This document shows positions 25,619 through 33,426 of a stretch of DNA of 43,288 nucleotides, one piece after another. The translations under genes and the position numbers were made by a program. The first letter of the stretch is position 1, and every line of letters begins with the position of its first letter. The stretch spans positions 51,021 through 94,308 of the forward strand of contig NZ_JH417605.1 in assembly GCF_000239275.1 (NCBI RefSeq). The letters run 5' to 3'. The stretch is from Megasphaera geminata F0357. GTDB taxonomy: Bacteria > Bacillota > Negativicutes > Veillonellales > Megasphaeraceae. The notes beneath the pieces were generated by a model. That model searched no databases and was not told the origin of the DNA. It worked only from the letters and a program-made list of their open reading frames with translations.

Positions 25619-25948
25619 ATGGCAAAAAATAAAATCCCGAAGAACCGCTCTCTTGAAGATATGTTTGCAGGCGTGAAGGAAGAGCTTACTTTTGAAACGG
25701 CCGATAGGGACGATGAAGCGGCTATATCCGCAAAAGCGCTCGGAAAACCCCGATTGCGGCAGACAAAAGGTGATTTGCGGAAACAATTCTTTACAGACGA
25801 CTTGCAGGAAAAAGTGGGGGCCATCCTATTGGATATTAAATTGGCCTATTATAAGGACGGTGTCGGCGATATATCGTTGCAAGTGGTTAAAGACGGCAGG
25901 AACATCGTTATCAAGACGGCTCCGAAAACCGGAAAACACAATACATAA
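25619..25948 (+). CDS. Small conserved-looking cytoplasmic protein of unknown function
   Basis: A 109-residue soluble protein with no signal or membrane segment, charged and lysine-rich (KNKIPKNRSLEDMFAGV at the start, LQEKVGAILLDIKLAYYKDG near the end). I do not recognise a family. The ATG at 25619 follows GGGAGG; a longer in-frame start at 25595 overlaps the previous gene and has a poorer site. The uspA-like gene begins 12 bases downstream. Confidence 0.65.
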   Translation: MAKNKIPKNRSLEDMFAGVKEELTFETADRDDEAAISAKALGKPRLRQTKGDLRKQFFTDDLQEKVGAILLDIKLAYYKDGVGDISLQVVKDGRNIVIKTAPKTGKHNT

Positions 25949-25960
25949 GGTGGTTTTACA

Positions 25961-26401
25961 ATGAACGGATATAAGAAAATTGTCGTTCCCTATGACGGTT
26001 CGACACATGCGCAATTGGCATTGGACCATGCGGCATCTCTGGCAAAGGTTACGGGCGGAACTCTCATTATTCTGTATGTCGCTTCCCTGACGTCGGCCAT
26101 GACGCGGATCAGCGGTTTTTTCGGCAGTTATGATGCCGGCGCCGTAGCGGAGCAGGTACAGCAGAAAGGGGAAGTTGTTTTACATAAAGCAAAAGCGTCT
26201 GTTCCTGTAGAAATTGAAACGGACGAGATTTTTGAAGTCGGTTCGCCCGGTGCCGTCATTATCAGTGTTGCCGACCGCATCGGGGCCGAGCTTATTGTTA
26301 TGGGCTCCCGCGGCCTCGGCACTTTTGCCGGCGTCGCTCTGGGCTCTGTCAGTACTTACGTCCTGGAACACGCGAAGATTCCCGTAATCGTAGTTAAATA
26401 G
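25961..26401 (+). CDS. Universal stress protein (UspA family)
   Basis: A 146-residue single-domain Usp. The N-terminus YKKIVVPYDGSTHAQLALDHA and the ATP-binding signature GSRGLGTFAGVALGSVS (G-2x-G-9x-GS) are intact, followed by the typical ending AKIPVIVVK. Proteins with this signature bind ATP and act in stress or energy-state responses. It is the last gene before a strong terminator and may be in the same transcript as the envelope genes upstream. Confidence 0.92.
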   Translation: MNGYKKIVVPYDGSTHAQLALDHAASLAKVTGGTLIILYVASLTSAMTRISGFFGSYDAGAVAEQVQQKGEVVLHKAKASVPVEIETDEIFEVGSPGAVIISVADRIGAELIVMGSRGLGTFAGVALGSVSTYVLEHAKIPVIVVK

Positions 26402-26417
26402 AAAGTCTTGCCTTCCT

Positions 26418-26459
26418 GCTTTCGGTTGACGGTCCAGAGCCGTAACCGGAAGCTTTTTA
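26418..26459 (+). terminator. Terminator after the universal stress gene
   Basis: GCTTTCGGTTGACGG pairs with CCGTAACCGGAAGC around a 6-base loop (one bulge) and is followed by a T5 run. Confidence 0.85.
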
Positions 26460-26508
26460 TATACGACTTATGCGGGAAGAGCTGCGGCAATGTCTTTATG
26501 CAAACGGC

Positions 26509-26537
26509 TTGCATTTGCGCAGGGGCGCATATATAAT
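26509..26537 (+). promoter_or_regulatory. Promoter of the zinc transporter operon with dyad in the spacer
   Basis: TTGCAT (26509-26514), 17 bases, TATAAT (26532-26537). The spacer contains the inverted repeat TGCGC-AGGG-GCGCA (26516-26529), well placed as an operator for the metal regulators encoded downstream. Start codon 30 bases after the -10. Confidence 0.65.
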
Positions 26538-26566
26538 TAAGTTTGTACAGGGGAGGGGGCATACTC

Positions 26567-27241
26567 GTGCTTACATTGAAAAATATCTGTTTTTCGTATG
26601 ATATCGGCTCGCCGTATGTCTTAAAAGATATTAATCTGACTGTAAACGACGGTGACTATATTTCCATTGTCGGTGAAAACGGATCAGGGAAGAGTACGCT
26701 TGTAAAAGTCTTACTGGGACTGCAGACACCCTCGGAAGGTACGATTATCAATGATTTTAAACGGATATCATATGTGCCGCAGCGTTTTGAGTCGTTAAAC
26801 CGCCAGTTTCCCATTACCGTACGGGAAGTTATGAATTATTACCGTAAGGTAATGAAGCTCAGCGATAAATCTCTTATCACCGCCTATCTGCGTCTTGTCG
26901 ATATGGAAGCATACGGCGATTCACTTATCGGTAATTTGTCGGGCGGTCAGAGCCAGAAAGTATTTATTGCCCGCGCGCTCATGGCACAGCCGGAGCTCAT
27001 CATTCTGGATGAACCGTCTGTCGGTATCGATGTACGCAGTCAGTCCGAGCTTTACGGGCTCTTGCATAGGCTTAATAAAGAAGGGCTGACAATTATTGCG
27101 GTTGAACATAATTTGCGCGCCGCCAAACGCAACTCAAACTTTATGTACCATATTGACAACGGGCGGGGACATCTCTGCTCGCCTGCCGAATATGTGCGCG
27201 AGTATGTTTCGGCCAATACGGGGAGCGAGTCCTATGTTTGA
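26567..27241 (+). CDS. znuC: Metal (probably zinc) ABC transporter ATP-binding protein
   Basis: A 224-residue ABC ATPase: Walker A GENGSGKST, Q-loop VPQRF, signature LSGGQSQKVFIARAL, Walker B LIILDEPSVGID and the switch histidine in VEHNL. Length and the NLSGGQSQK form fit the metal-uptake group (ZnuC/MntB/AdcC). The GTG at 26567 lies 6 bases after GGGGAGGGGG. It overlaps the permease gene by 8 bases, and a Zur/Fur-type regulator follows, so zinc is the likeliest metal; manganese or iron cannot be excluded. No substrate-binding protein gene is next to it. Confidence 0.82.
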   Translation: MLTLKNICFSYDIGSPYVLKDINLTVNDGDYISIVGENGSGKSTLVKVLLGLQTPSEGTIINDFKRISYVPQRFESLNRQFPITVREVMNYYRKVMKLSDKSLITAYLRLVDMEAYGDSLIGNLSGGQSQKVFIARALMAQPELIILDEPSVGIDVRSQSELYGLLHRLNKEGLTIIAVEHNLRAAKRNSNFMYHIDNGRGHLCSPAEYVREYVSANTGSESYV

Positions 27242-28055
27242 GTATATGTTTATGCAAAACGCTTTTATCGTGGCAGTCCTGATCGCTCTTGTCTGCCCCC
27301 TGATCGGCATATTTCTCGTCCTGCGCCGCTATTCTATGATTGGCGATGCCTTAGCCCATGCTTCTCTGGCAGGTGTCGCTGTCGGCCTGCTGGTGCATGC
27401 CAATCCTGTTATGAGCGCTTTTGCGGTAACGTCGTTTTTCGGGTTGCTGATCGAGATGCTGCGGAATAAGTTTAAACGGTATGCCGAATTGATACTCGTT
27501 ATAATTTTATCCTTCTCCGTCGGTATCGCCATCACGATTATCAGTTCCGGCGCCGTTCGGGCAAATGTAGAGTCTTTTCTTTTCGGCAGTATGCTGACCG
27601 TGACAAATGATGATGTCATTTCCGTTATTATCCTCAGTGCCGTAACGGTGGTGACGGTTGTTTTTCTTTTTCCCCAGCTCGTCATGCTGACTTTTGATGA
27701 AGATGCGGCAAAAATTGCCGGCGTAAAGAGCCGGATGATCAATTATATCTTTTCCGTTCTCGTGGCGGCGACTATATCCGTATCCATTCGCGTTGTGGGG
27801 ATTCTCGTTATCAGTTCGCTTATCGCCCTGCCGGTAGCAACGTCACTGCAATTACATCGCGGCTTTCGCAGCACGATGCTTTATGCCGTCTTTTTCAGTC
27901 TTTTCGATGTCATTGCCGGACTTATTCTCTCTTTTGAAGCGGGGACGGCACCGGGCGGCCTGACGGCGGTTATTTCCGTGATCGTCCTCCTTGCGGTTAT
28001 TGCGGTTATGCAGATGCGCCGTATTATTGACGGAAGAAGGAGGGAGGTGCGTTAA
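27234..28055 (+). CDS. znuB: Metal (probably zinc) ABC transporter permease
   Basis: A 273-residue permease of the ABC-3 (ZnuB/TroC) family with about eight hydrophobic segments. Family features are MFMQNAFIVAVLIALVCPLIGIFLVLRRYSMIGDALAHASLAG near the N-terminus (the GDALAH motif), then SVRVVGILVIS-like VSIRVVGILVISSLIALPVATSLQL and the late GLILSFEAGTAPGG. It overlaps the ATPase gene by 8 bases and the regulator gene begins immediately after its stop, so the three are one transcript. Confidence 0.88.
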   Translation: MFEYMFMQNAFIVAVLIALVCPLIGIFLVLRRYSMIGDALAHASLAGVAVGLLVHANPVMSAFAVTSFFGLLIEMLRNKFKRYAELILVIILSFSVGIAITIISSGAVRANVESFLFGSMLTVTNDDVISVIILSAVTVVTVVFLFPQLVMLTFDEDAAKIAGVKSRMINYIFSVLVAATISVSIRVVGILVISSLIALPVATSLQLHRGFRSTMLYAVFFSLFDVIAGLILSFEAGTAPGGLTAVISVIVLLAVIAVMQMRRIIDGRRREVR

Positions 28056-28511
28056 ATGGTGTGCGAAGATCGTTCAGAGCTGCTTCATCAGTACGGGTTG
28101 AAAAGCACAAAGCCGCGTAATGCCGTTCTTCACGTGCTTGTCGGGCAGAACGGGGCGCTGACGGCGGAAGAGATTTATCAAGCCCTTTTACGAGCGGGTA
28201 CGTCCGTGAATTTTTCTACTGTCTATCGTGTATTGGAGCTTTTCGCGGCAAAGGGGCTTGTAAGAAAAAACTTTTTTCCCGATCTCCGCAGTTACGGTTT
28301 TTCATTGATGTCGGTCGGGCATACGCATCATCTCATATGCATGCGTTGCCATAAGAAAATAGATATATCTCACTGTCCGCTCGGTGATTTTGAAGCCGTC
28401 GTCGCGGCAGATACTGGGTTCGAAATTAAGGGACATAATCTTGAACTGTATGGATATTGTGAAAAGTGTCGTCATGAAACGGGCGGATATATATCGGCAG
28501 AGAAGAAGTAA
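28056..28511 (+). CDS. zur: Fur-family metal regulator, probably Zur
   Basis: A 151-residue Fur-family repressor. The winged-helix part shows LTAEEIYQALL and NFSTVYRVLELFAAKGLV; the dimerisation part has the HTHHLICMRC metal site and the structural zinc pairs CMRC (Cys95, Cys98) and CEKC (Cys135, Cys138). Co-transcription with a ZnuCB-type transporter points to zinc sensing rather than iron, but Fur, Mur and PerR share these motifs. It probably represses its own operon through the dyad in the promoter spacer. Confidence 0.85.
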   Translation: MVCEDRSELLHQYGLKSTKPRNAVLHVLVGQNGALTAEEIYQALLRAGTSVNFSTVYRVLELFAAKGLVRKNFFPDLRSYGFSLMSVGHTHHLICMRCHKKIDISHCPLGDFEAVVAADTGFEIKGHNLELYGYCEKCRHETGGYISAEKK

Positions 28512-28742
28512 TTATGGCGGCTGCTCATGCCGTTGCAAACACTGCGAGCCGTTTTTTCGCGCTGCCCGGCGGTGTGAGACGGAGGCAGGGATTGGTGTTC
28601 ATATGCCTGCAGAAAGCGAAAATACGTGTACGAATGTTTATTAATTGGCCTGGAATTGTGATTGATGAGATAATTCACGCGTTTTTATATAGCATATGTA
28701 TGGAGTTACTTGTAAAAACAGTATAATCGGTCTGTCCGCATG

Positions 28743-28782
28743 TGCTATAATAATACATACCGTATAGACCATGATTCATCAT
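28743..28782 (+). promoter_or_regulatory. Extended -10 promoter and dyad before the ArsR gene
   Basis: TGCTATAAT (28743-28751) is an extended -10 element. Downstream lies the perfect dyad ATGAT-TC-ATCAT (28771-28782), a plausible ArsR/SmtB operator within the early transcribed region. The 28512-28742 gap otherwise holds no convincing gene. Confidence 0.5.
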
Positions 28783-28807
28783 ATTCGGGAGAAAGAAGGA
28801 AAATGAC

Positions 28808-29158
28808 ATGACGGAAAAAGAAGGGCGCGCGACCGGACATATGTCCTGCTTACCTGCAGGCGAAGGCGGTCCCGTTATGAAAGATAAATATATTCAGCCC
28901 TTAGCCGATATTTATAAGGTTCTCGGTGACCCGACGCGATTGCGTATTCTACATGTTCTTTTGCATAATGAAGTGGCCGTGTCCGATATTTCACGGCAGA
29001 TTAACATGGGGCAATCGGCAGTATCGCATCAACTTCGTATTTTGCGTAATGCCAGATTGGTCCAATTTCGCCGTGCCGGTAAAGAAGTATACTATTCTTT
29101 GTCGGACAATCATGTTTATACATTGCTGGAAGTAGGCTTGGAGCATGTTTCCGAGTAG
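28808..29158 (+). CDS. ArsR/SmtB-family metal-sensing repressor, CzrA-like
   Basis: A 116-residue winged-helix regulator. LADIYKVLGDPTRLRILHVL, VSDISRQINMGQSAVSHQLRILRNARLV (recognition helix) and RRAGKEVYYSLSD (wing) are typical. The last helix has Asp100, His102, His113 and Glu116, the exact spacing of the CzrA/SmtB alpha-5 zinc site (D-H-H-H), with the last histidine replaced by glutamate. A role in zinc sensing next to the znu/zur genes fits. No efflux pump gene is adjacent, so its target is unclear. AAGAAGGA precedes the ATG. Confidence 0.85.
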   Translation: MTEKEGRATGHMSCLPAGEGGPVMKDKYIQPLADIYKVLGDPTRLRILHVLLHNEVAVSDISRQINMGQSAVSHQLRILRNARLVQFRRAGKEVYYSLSDNHVYTLLEVGLEHVSE

Positions 29159-29185
29159 GCGTTGTCGCGTAAAGGGGGAGACGCC

Positions 29186-29674
29186 GTGTATATCTGGCTT
29201 ATGCGACACGGGAAAGCCGACGCGGACAACGGCGGCAAGGATGAAGACCGCCGGCTTTCGCTGCGAGGCGTTACCGATGCGGCGGGAATGGCGAAAGTCA
29301 TAAAAAAACATATGAATGCCCGCCGTCCCGTTATTTATGCGAGTTCTTTCGCCCGCGCCGTAGATACGGCCCGTGCCGTTGCAAGCGAGCTGGGGTGTCT
29401 GCCCGTAAAAGAATCATCGGATCTTTCGACGGGAGATTTAAACAGTTTTTATTGCCGTGTATTGCGGCAGGAAACTGAGAATGATATTATTTGCATTGGG
29501 CATACGCCGTATCTTGAGGCGTGGCTGCATACCTGGACCGGTTCGGTTCTCCGCTTTTCCCGGGCCGGGGTGGCGCTTGTCGAGTATGACCCTTATGACG
29601 GGCCTGTCGGCAAGGGGGAGCTTATAATGTATGTGCAGCCGGCTGTCCTATCCCTCTTGCGGGGATGTTTTTGA
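29186..29674 (+). CDS. SixA-like histidine phosphatase
   Basis: A 163-residue member of the histidine phosphatase (phosphoglycerate-mutase-like) superfamily. The phosphohistidine site is LMRHGKAD near the N-terminus, with the partner histidine in CIGHTPYLEAW and the conserved RRLSLRG and SSFARAVDTA segments. The short length and LMRHGKA form match SixA, which removes phosphate from protein histidines; small-molecule substrates are also possible. The GTG at 29186 is used because AAAGGGGGAG lies 6 bases upstream; a TTG at 29162 is the alternative. Confidence 0.82.
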   Translation: MYIWLMRHGKADADNGGKDEDRRLSLRGVTDAAGMAKVIKKHMNARRPVIYASSFARAVDTARAVASELGCLPVKESSDLSTGDLNSFYCRVLRQETENDIICIGHTPYLEAWLHTWTGSVLRFSRAGVALVEYDPYDGPVGKGELIMYVQPAVLSLLRGCF

Positions 29675-29689
29675 GGAGGTCTTTGACAT

Positions 29690-30488
29690 ATGATGAAACA
29701 TGTCTTGTCCATTGCCGGCACGGATCCGTCGGGAGGTGCCGGTGCGGCGGCGGACTGTAAAACTTTTTGTGCCCACGGCTGCTTTGCGCTGAATGTCATT
29801 ACCGCTGTTGTATCACAAAACACACAAGGCGTCCGCGATTATATGGATGTTCCGCCCGCTCTTATTGCATCTCAGATTGATGCGGTCTTTGAGGATATTT
29901 CCGTTGATGCTGTGAAGATCGGCATGGTCAGCGTACCCGAAACTTCGTGCCATTGTCGGCAAGCTTGAGCAATATAAACCGCCTGTTGTCGTCATTGATC
30001 CGGTTATGGTCGCCACGAGCGGTCACCGTTTGCTTGCGCCGAAGGCGGAAGCGATTTTAAAAGAGCTTCTCTTGCCGTGGGCAACCGTCCTTACGCCGAA
30101 TATTCCGGAAGCGGAAGTTTTGGCGGAGATGAAAATTAAAAGTCTTGCCGATATGGAACGTGCTGCCGAAAAAATTGTTGCGCTCGGCCCGAAAGCCGTT
30201 CTCGTCAAAGGCGGTCATCGTACGGAAGATGCGACGGACATCCTCTACGACGGCAAGCGGTTCCATTACTGTAAAGGCCGCCATATTGAAAGCACAAGCA
30301 CGCACGGTACGGGGTGCTCTTTATCCAGTGCCGTCGCAGCCGATTTGGCAAACGGAATGACTCTTGCCGATGCCGTGAAAGAAGCTAAACAGTACGTCTT
30401 TGACGGTATTGCGCATGCTGAACCGATCGGCAAAGGCCATGGGCCGATCCATCATTTCTATGAACTTTACAGAAAAGCAGGCATGTGA
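29690..30488 (+). CDS. thiD: Hydroxymethylpyrimidine/phosphomethylpyrimidine kinase (frameshifted)
   Basis: ThiD phosphorylates HMP and HMP-P in thiamine synthesis. The N-terminal frame has SIAGTDPSGGAGAAADCKTF and DAVKIGMVSVPE. It breaks near 29940-29950, and the next frame continues with IVGKLEQYKPPVVVIDPVMVATSG, LTPNIPEAEVL, VLVKGGHR and the catalytic STHGTGCSLSSA. The shift is net plus one: either one extra base or two lost. Repaired length is about 265 residues, normal for ThiD. PdxK-type pyridoxal kinases of the same fold are possible but less likely. No other thi gene is nearby. Confidence 0.88.
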
Positions 30489-30502
30489 AAAGGAGATATA
30501 TA

Positions 30503-31426
30503 ATGAAGCTTAAAATATACGCAAAGCGCAGTTTTACAGCCATAATGGCCGCCTGTGCCGTTTCCTGTTCCGTTTTTGCGGCAACGCCGACGGAAATTTA
30601 TCAATCAGCCGTTTCCAATATGGCAGCTCATCCCGACGGAGTCTATACTGTTCATGTCGACACACAGATCCCCTTTGCCTTAGATTCGGCACTTAATCAG
30701 ACTATATCCGTGCAGATGGTTCCGTTCCGAGTGAAAGGTCATACGGATATTGCTTCTGCCGGAATGGCCGAATTTTTCGGCCGTGCCGATATTTATGCCG
30801 AGCAGAACGGTGATATCCTGAACTGTTATTACCGCAAGAATGACGATGCGTGGAAAGCCGGCGAGGAAAAACTGAAAGACGCGACGCCGTTGGCTGAAAA
30901 AACGGTAAAAAGAACCGTGTCCGTTGCTTATTTGAAGAGTGTTACAAAAGTAGCGGATAATACTTATGCTGTAACGGTCGACCCGGCGATGTTGGATATC
31001 GGTGCGATTATGAGGGATATTCGCGCTAAAAAGGGTGACGACAAAAATCTGAAAGATATTGAAGGCGTTTTGAATGCAGTGAAACAAAGCGGCCCCGTTA
31101 CGGCGACAGTAATGATTGATCCGTCACGTAATAAGATTACTCATTTTGAAATGCCTCTTACGGGACAGCTTCGCAGTCTTTTAACCTATGCCGTTGTGTC
31201 TTCAGACGGCATGATGACGCCTGCCGAACAGGCTATTGCGCAGCAAGTTGCCGATAACAGCACGGTAAATCTTACGCTTGATTATGCTGAATTACCTGAA
31301 GGGATTGACCTGACCGTGCCGCAGTACGTAAAAGATCAAGTTCTTGCCAGGGACAAACACGGAACGGGAAAAACTGTCAATGCGGCATTTGAAAAACACC
31401 GCAACGGGACGGGGGAAACGAAATAA
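30503..31426 (+). CDS. Secreted protein of unknown function
   Basis: A 307-residue protein with a clear signal peptide (basic MKLKIYAKRS, hydrophobic core, cleavage near SVFAA). The mature part is lysine- and aspartate-rich with alternating strands (TISVQMVPFRVKGHTDI, NTYAVTVDPAML, GPVTATVMIDPSRNKITHFE, VNLTLDYAELP), which recalls LppX/LolA-like or DUF6612-like half-barrels, but I do not recognise it. AAAGGAGA supports ATG 30503; the track of in-frame sequence from 30485 overlaps thiD. A terminator follows. Confidence 0.7.
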   Translation: MKLKIYAKRSFTAIMAACAVSCSVFAATPTEIYQSAVSNMAAHPDGVYTVHVDTQIPFALDSALNQTISVQMVPFRVKGHTDIASAGMAEFFGRADIYAEQNGDILNCYYRKNDDAWKAGEEKLKDATPLAEKTVKRTVSVAYLKSVTKVADNTYAVTVDPAMLDIGAIMRDIRAKKGDDKNLKDIEGVLNAVKQSGPVTATVMIDPSRNKITHFEMPLTGQLRSLLTYAVVSSDGMMTPAEQAIAQQVADNSTVNLTLDYAELPEGIDLTVPQYVKDQVLARDKHGTGKTVNAAFEKHRNGTGETK

Positions 31427-31440
31427 TTCGTTTTATGAAG

Positions 31441-31472
31441 GCGATTCTTGTTTTGGCGAGAATCGCTTTTTT
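31441..31472 (+). terminator. Terminator after the secreted protein gene
   Basis: GCGATTCTTG and CGAGAATCGC pair around TTTTGG and are followed by a T6 run. Confidence 0.88.
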
Positions 31473-31513
31473 GAGGTTGCGGGAAACCAATTTTGCGATA
31501 TTAATATAAATAT

Positions 31514-31664
31514 TTTTAAACAATTCTTTTCGTAAAACGTCTGTCTTACTGCAATATATATTGACAGATTACGGAAAAAAGCGGAGAATATGAAGAAATG
31601 TAAAACGGACGTGACTTGTAAAGCCCGAAGCGGGCATTCATATAAAAAACGTTTTGTTTAAAAT
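31514..31664 (+). promoter_or_regulatory. AT-rich RNase J upstream region with promoter and possible long-range fold
   Basis: TTGACA (31561-31566) and GAGAAT (31584-31589) are 17 bases apart, a promoter with a good -35 and a modest -10. A GCCCG-AAG-CGGGC hairpin lies at 31623-31635 in the leader. The flanks hold TTTAAACA...AAAACGT (from about 31514) and ACGTTTTGTTTAAA (to about 31661), which could pair with an 11-base bulge if transcription begins further upstream. Confidence 0.45.
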
Positions 31665-31683
31665 TAAATAGGAGGAATATATC

Positions 31684-33346
31684 TTGGCAAAAAAGGAAAA
31701 GCTTATGGTTATCCCTTTGGGCGGTCTTGGGGAAATCGGTAAGAACATGACGGTTATCCAGTACGGTGATGATATCATCGTTCTTGATGCCGGGTTAGCC
31801 TTTCCTGATGATGACATGTTCGGCATTGACCTTGTTATCCCCGACATGAGTTATCTCATTGAAAATAAAGATAAGGTTAAAGCCGTTGTCATTACACACG
31901 GACATGAAGACCATATCGGCAGTCTGGCTTATTTACTGAACGAAATCAACGTGCCCGTGTATGCGACAAAGCTCGTTTGCGGCCTTGTTGAGGGAAAACT
32001 GAAAGAAAATCATATAGGACACTATACCTTAAATGAGGTGCGGCACGGAGATGAGGTGCAGATCGGCTGTATGAAGGTGGGCTTTATTCACACCAATCAT
32101 TCCATCCCCGATGCAAGCGCTCTTTATTTTAAAACCCCTGTCGGTACTGTCGTTCATACAGGAGACTTTAAAATCGATCTTACTCCTGTCGACGGCCTGT
32201 TGATGGACATGCACAGATTTGCCGAACTCGGCCGCCGCGGCGTTCTGCTTCTGATGTCGGACAGTACGAATGCGCTCCGCCCGGGCTATACGGAATCGGA
32301 GCGGACTGTGGGCGAAGCCTTCCGCAAAGAATTTAAGGAAGCGACAGGACGTATTATCCTTGCGACTTTTGCGTCGAATATCTCTCGTATTCAGCAGGCC
32401 GTTAACACGGCTGTCTTATATAAACGCAAGGTTCTTGTCCTGGGCAGGAGCATGGTCAACAATGTGGCCGTTTCTCAGGAGTTAGGCTATTTGGAAGTGC
32501 CTGAAGGCGTATTTATTGAAGCGGACGAACTGAACCGCTACACGGCCGATCAGATCCTTATTTTGACGACGGGCAGTCAGGGGGAACCGATGGCAGGCCT
32601 GTCCCGTATGGCGTCGAACAATCATCGCAGCGTCAGTATTATGCCCCGCGATACGGTTATTATCTCGGCAACGCCTATACCCGGCAATGAAACAGGTGTA
32701 GGACGTACAATCGATAATCTCATGCGTCTCGGCGCCAATGTCGTATTCGGTAAGGATAAGGGTATTCATGTTTCCGGCCACGGCAGTCAGGAAGAATTGA
32801 AGATCATGCTCGGCCTTATCCTTACCGAAATATTTTCTGCCCGTTCACGGTGAATACAGAATGCTTAAATGCCACGGCGAATTGGCTGTGGAAATGGGCG
32901 TTGAGAAGGATCATGTCCTCATCGGGGATAACGGACAGATCTTTGAATTTACCAATCGTTCCGGCCAGAAGGGCGGCCGCGTCAATGCGGGTCGTGTCTT
33001 TGTTGACGGATTAGGTGTCGGCGATGTCGGCAATATTGTTATCCGCGATCGCCAGCAGTTGGCGATGGAAGGCATGGTTATTGTCGTTATGACCCTGGCC
33101 AAGGGTACAAGCCATGCCCTGGCGGGGCCTGATATCGTATCGCGGGGCTTTGTTTATGTACGCGATTCGGAAGAGCTTATGAGTGAAGCTCATGATAAGG
33201 TGGCAGCTGTTTTAGAACGGTGTGAAGATGAACACATCCGCGAATGGTCCGTCATTAAATCTCAAGTACGTGATACGCTCAGCCGGTATCTGTTTGAAAA
33301 AACGAGGCGCCGCCCCATGATTTTACCGATTATTATGGAAGTGTAA
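31684..33346 (+). CDS. rnjA: Ribonuclease J (frameshifted)
   Basis: RNase J is the beta-lactamase/beta-CASP endo- and 5'-exonuclease of Firmicute RNA decay. The start is PLGGLGEIGKNMTV, the metal site THGHEDHIGS (His72, His74, Asp76, His77), then HTGDFKID, SDSTNALRPGYTESE and TTGSQGEPM. Near 32822 the frame shifts by plus one, and the next frame resumes with PKYFLPVHGEYRML and runs to 33346 (GRVFVDGLGVGDVG, VSRGFVYVR). Repaired length is about 553 residues. AGGAGG at 31670-31675 points to the TTG at 31684 as start. Which paralogue (J1 or J2) it is cannot be told. Confidence 0.92.
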
Positions 33347-33363
33347 TTTTATAACCATGACGA

Positions 33364-33387
33364 CAGCGGAGGTGGCTACCTCCGCTG
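33364..33387 (+). other. Perfect hairpin between RNase J and the YybS-like gene
   Basis: CAGCGGAGGT and ACCTCCGCTG are exact complements around a 4-base loop. The following TTCTG is a poor T run, so it may be a weak terminator or an mRNA-processing or stabilising stem. Confidence 0.5.
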
Positions 33388-33426
33388 TTCTGAGTATAAT
33401 GAAGATTTTGAAAAGGAGAGCTGACA

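Noticed and set aside
28514-28726. A 70-codon plus-strand frame just after the Zur-like gene, and a cysteine-rich frame at 28384-28644
   Set aside because: Neither has a good ribosome binding site or a recognisable domain; the second overlaps the regulator gene in another frame. Composition looks like non-coding sequence.
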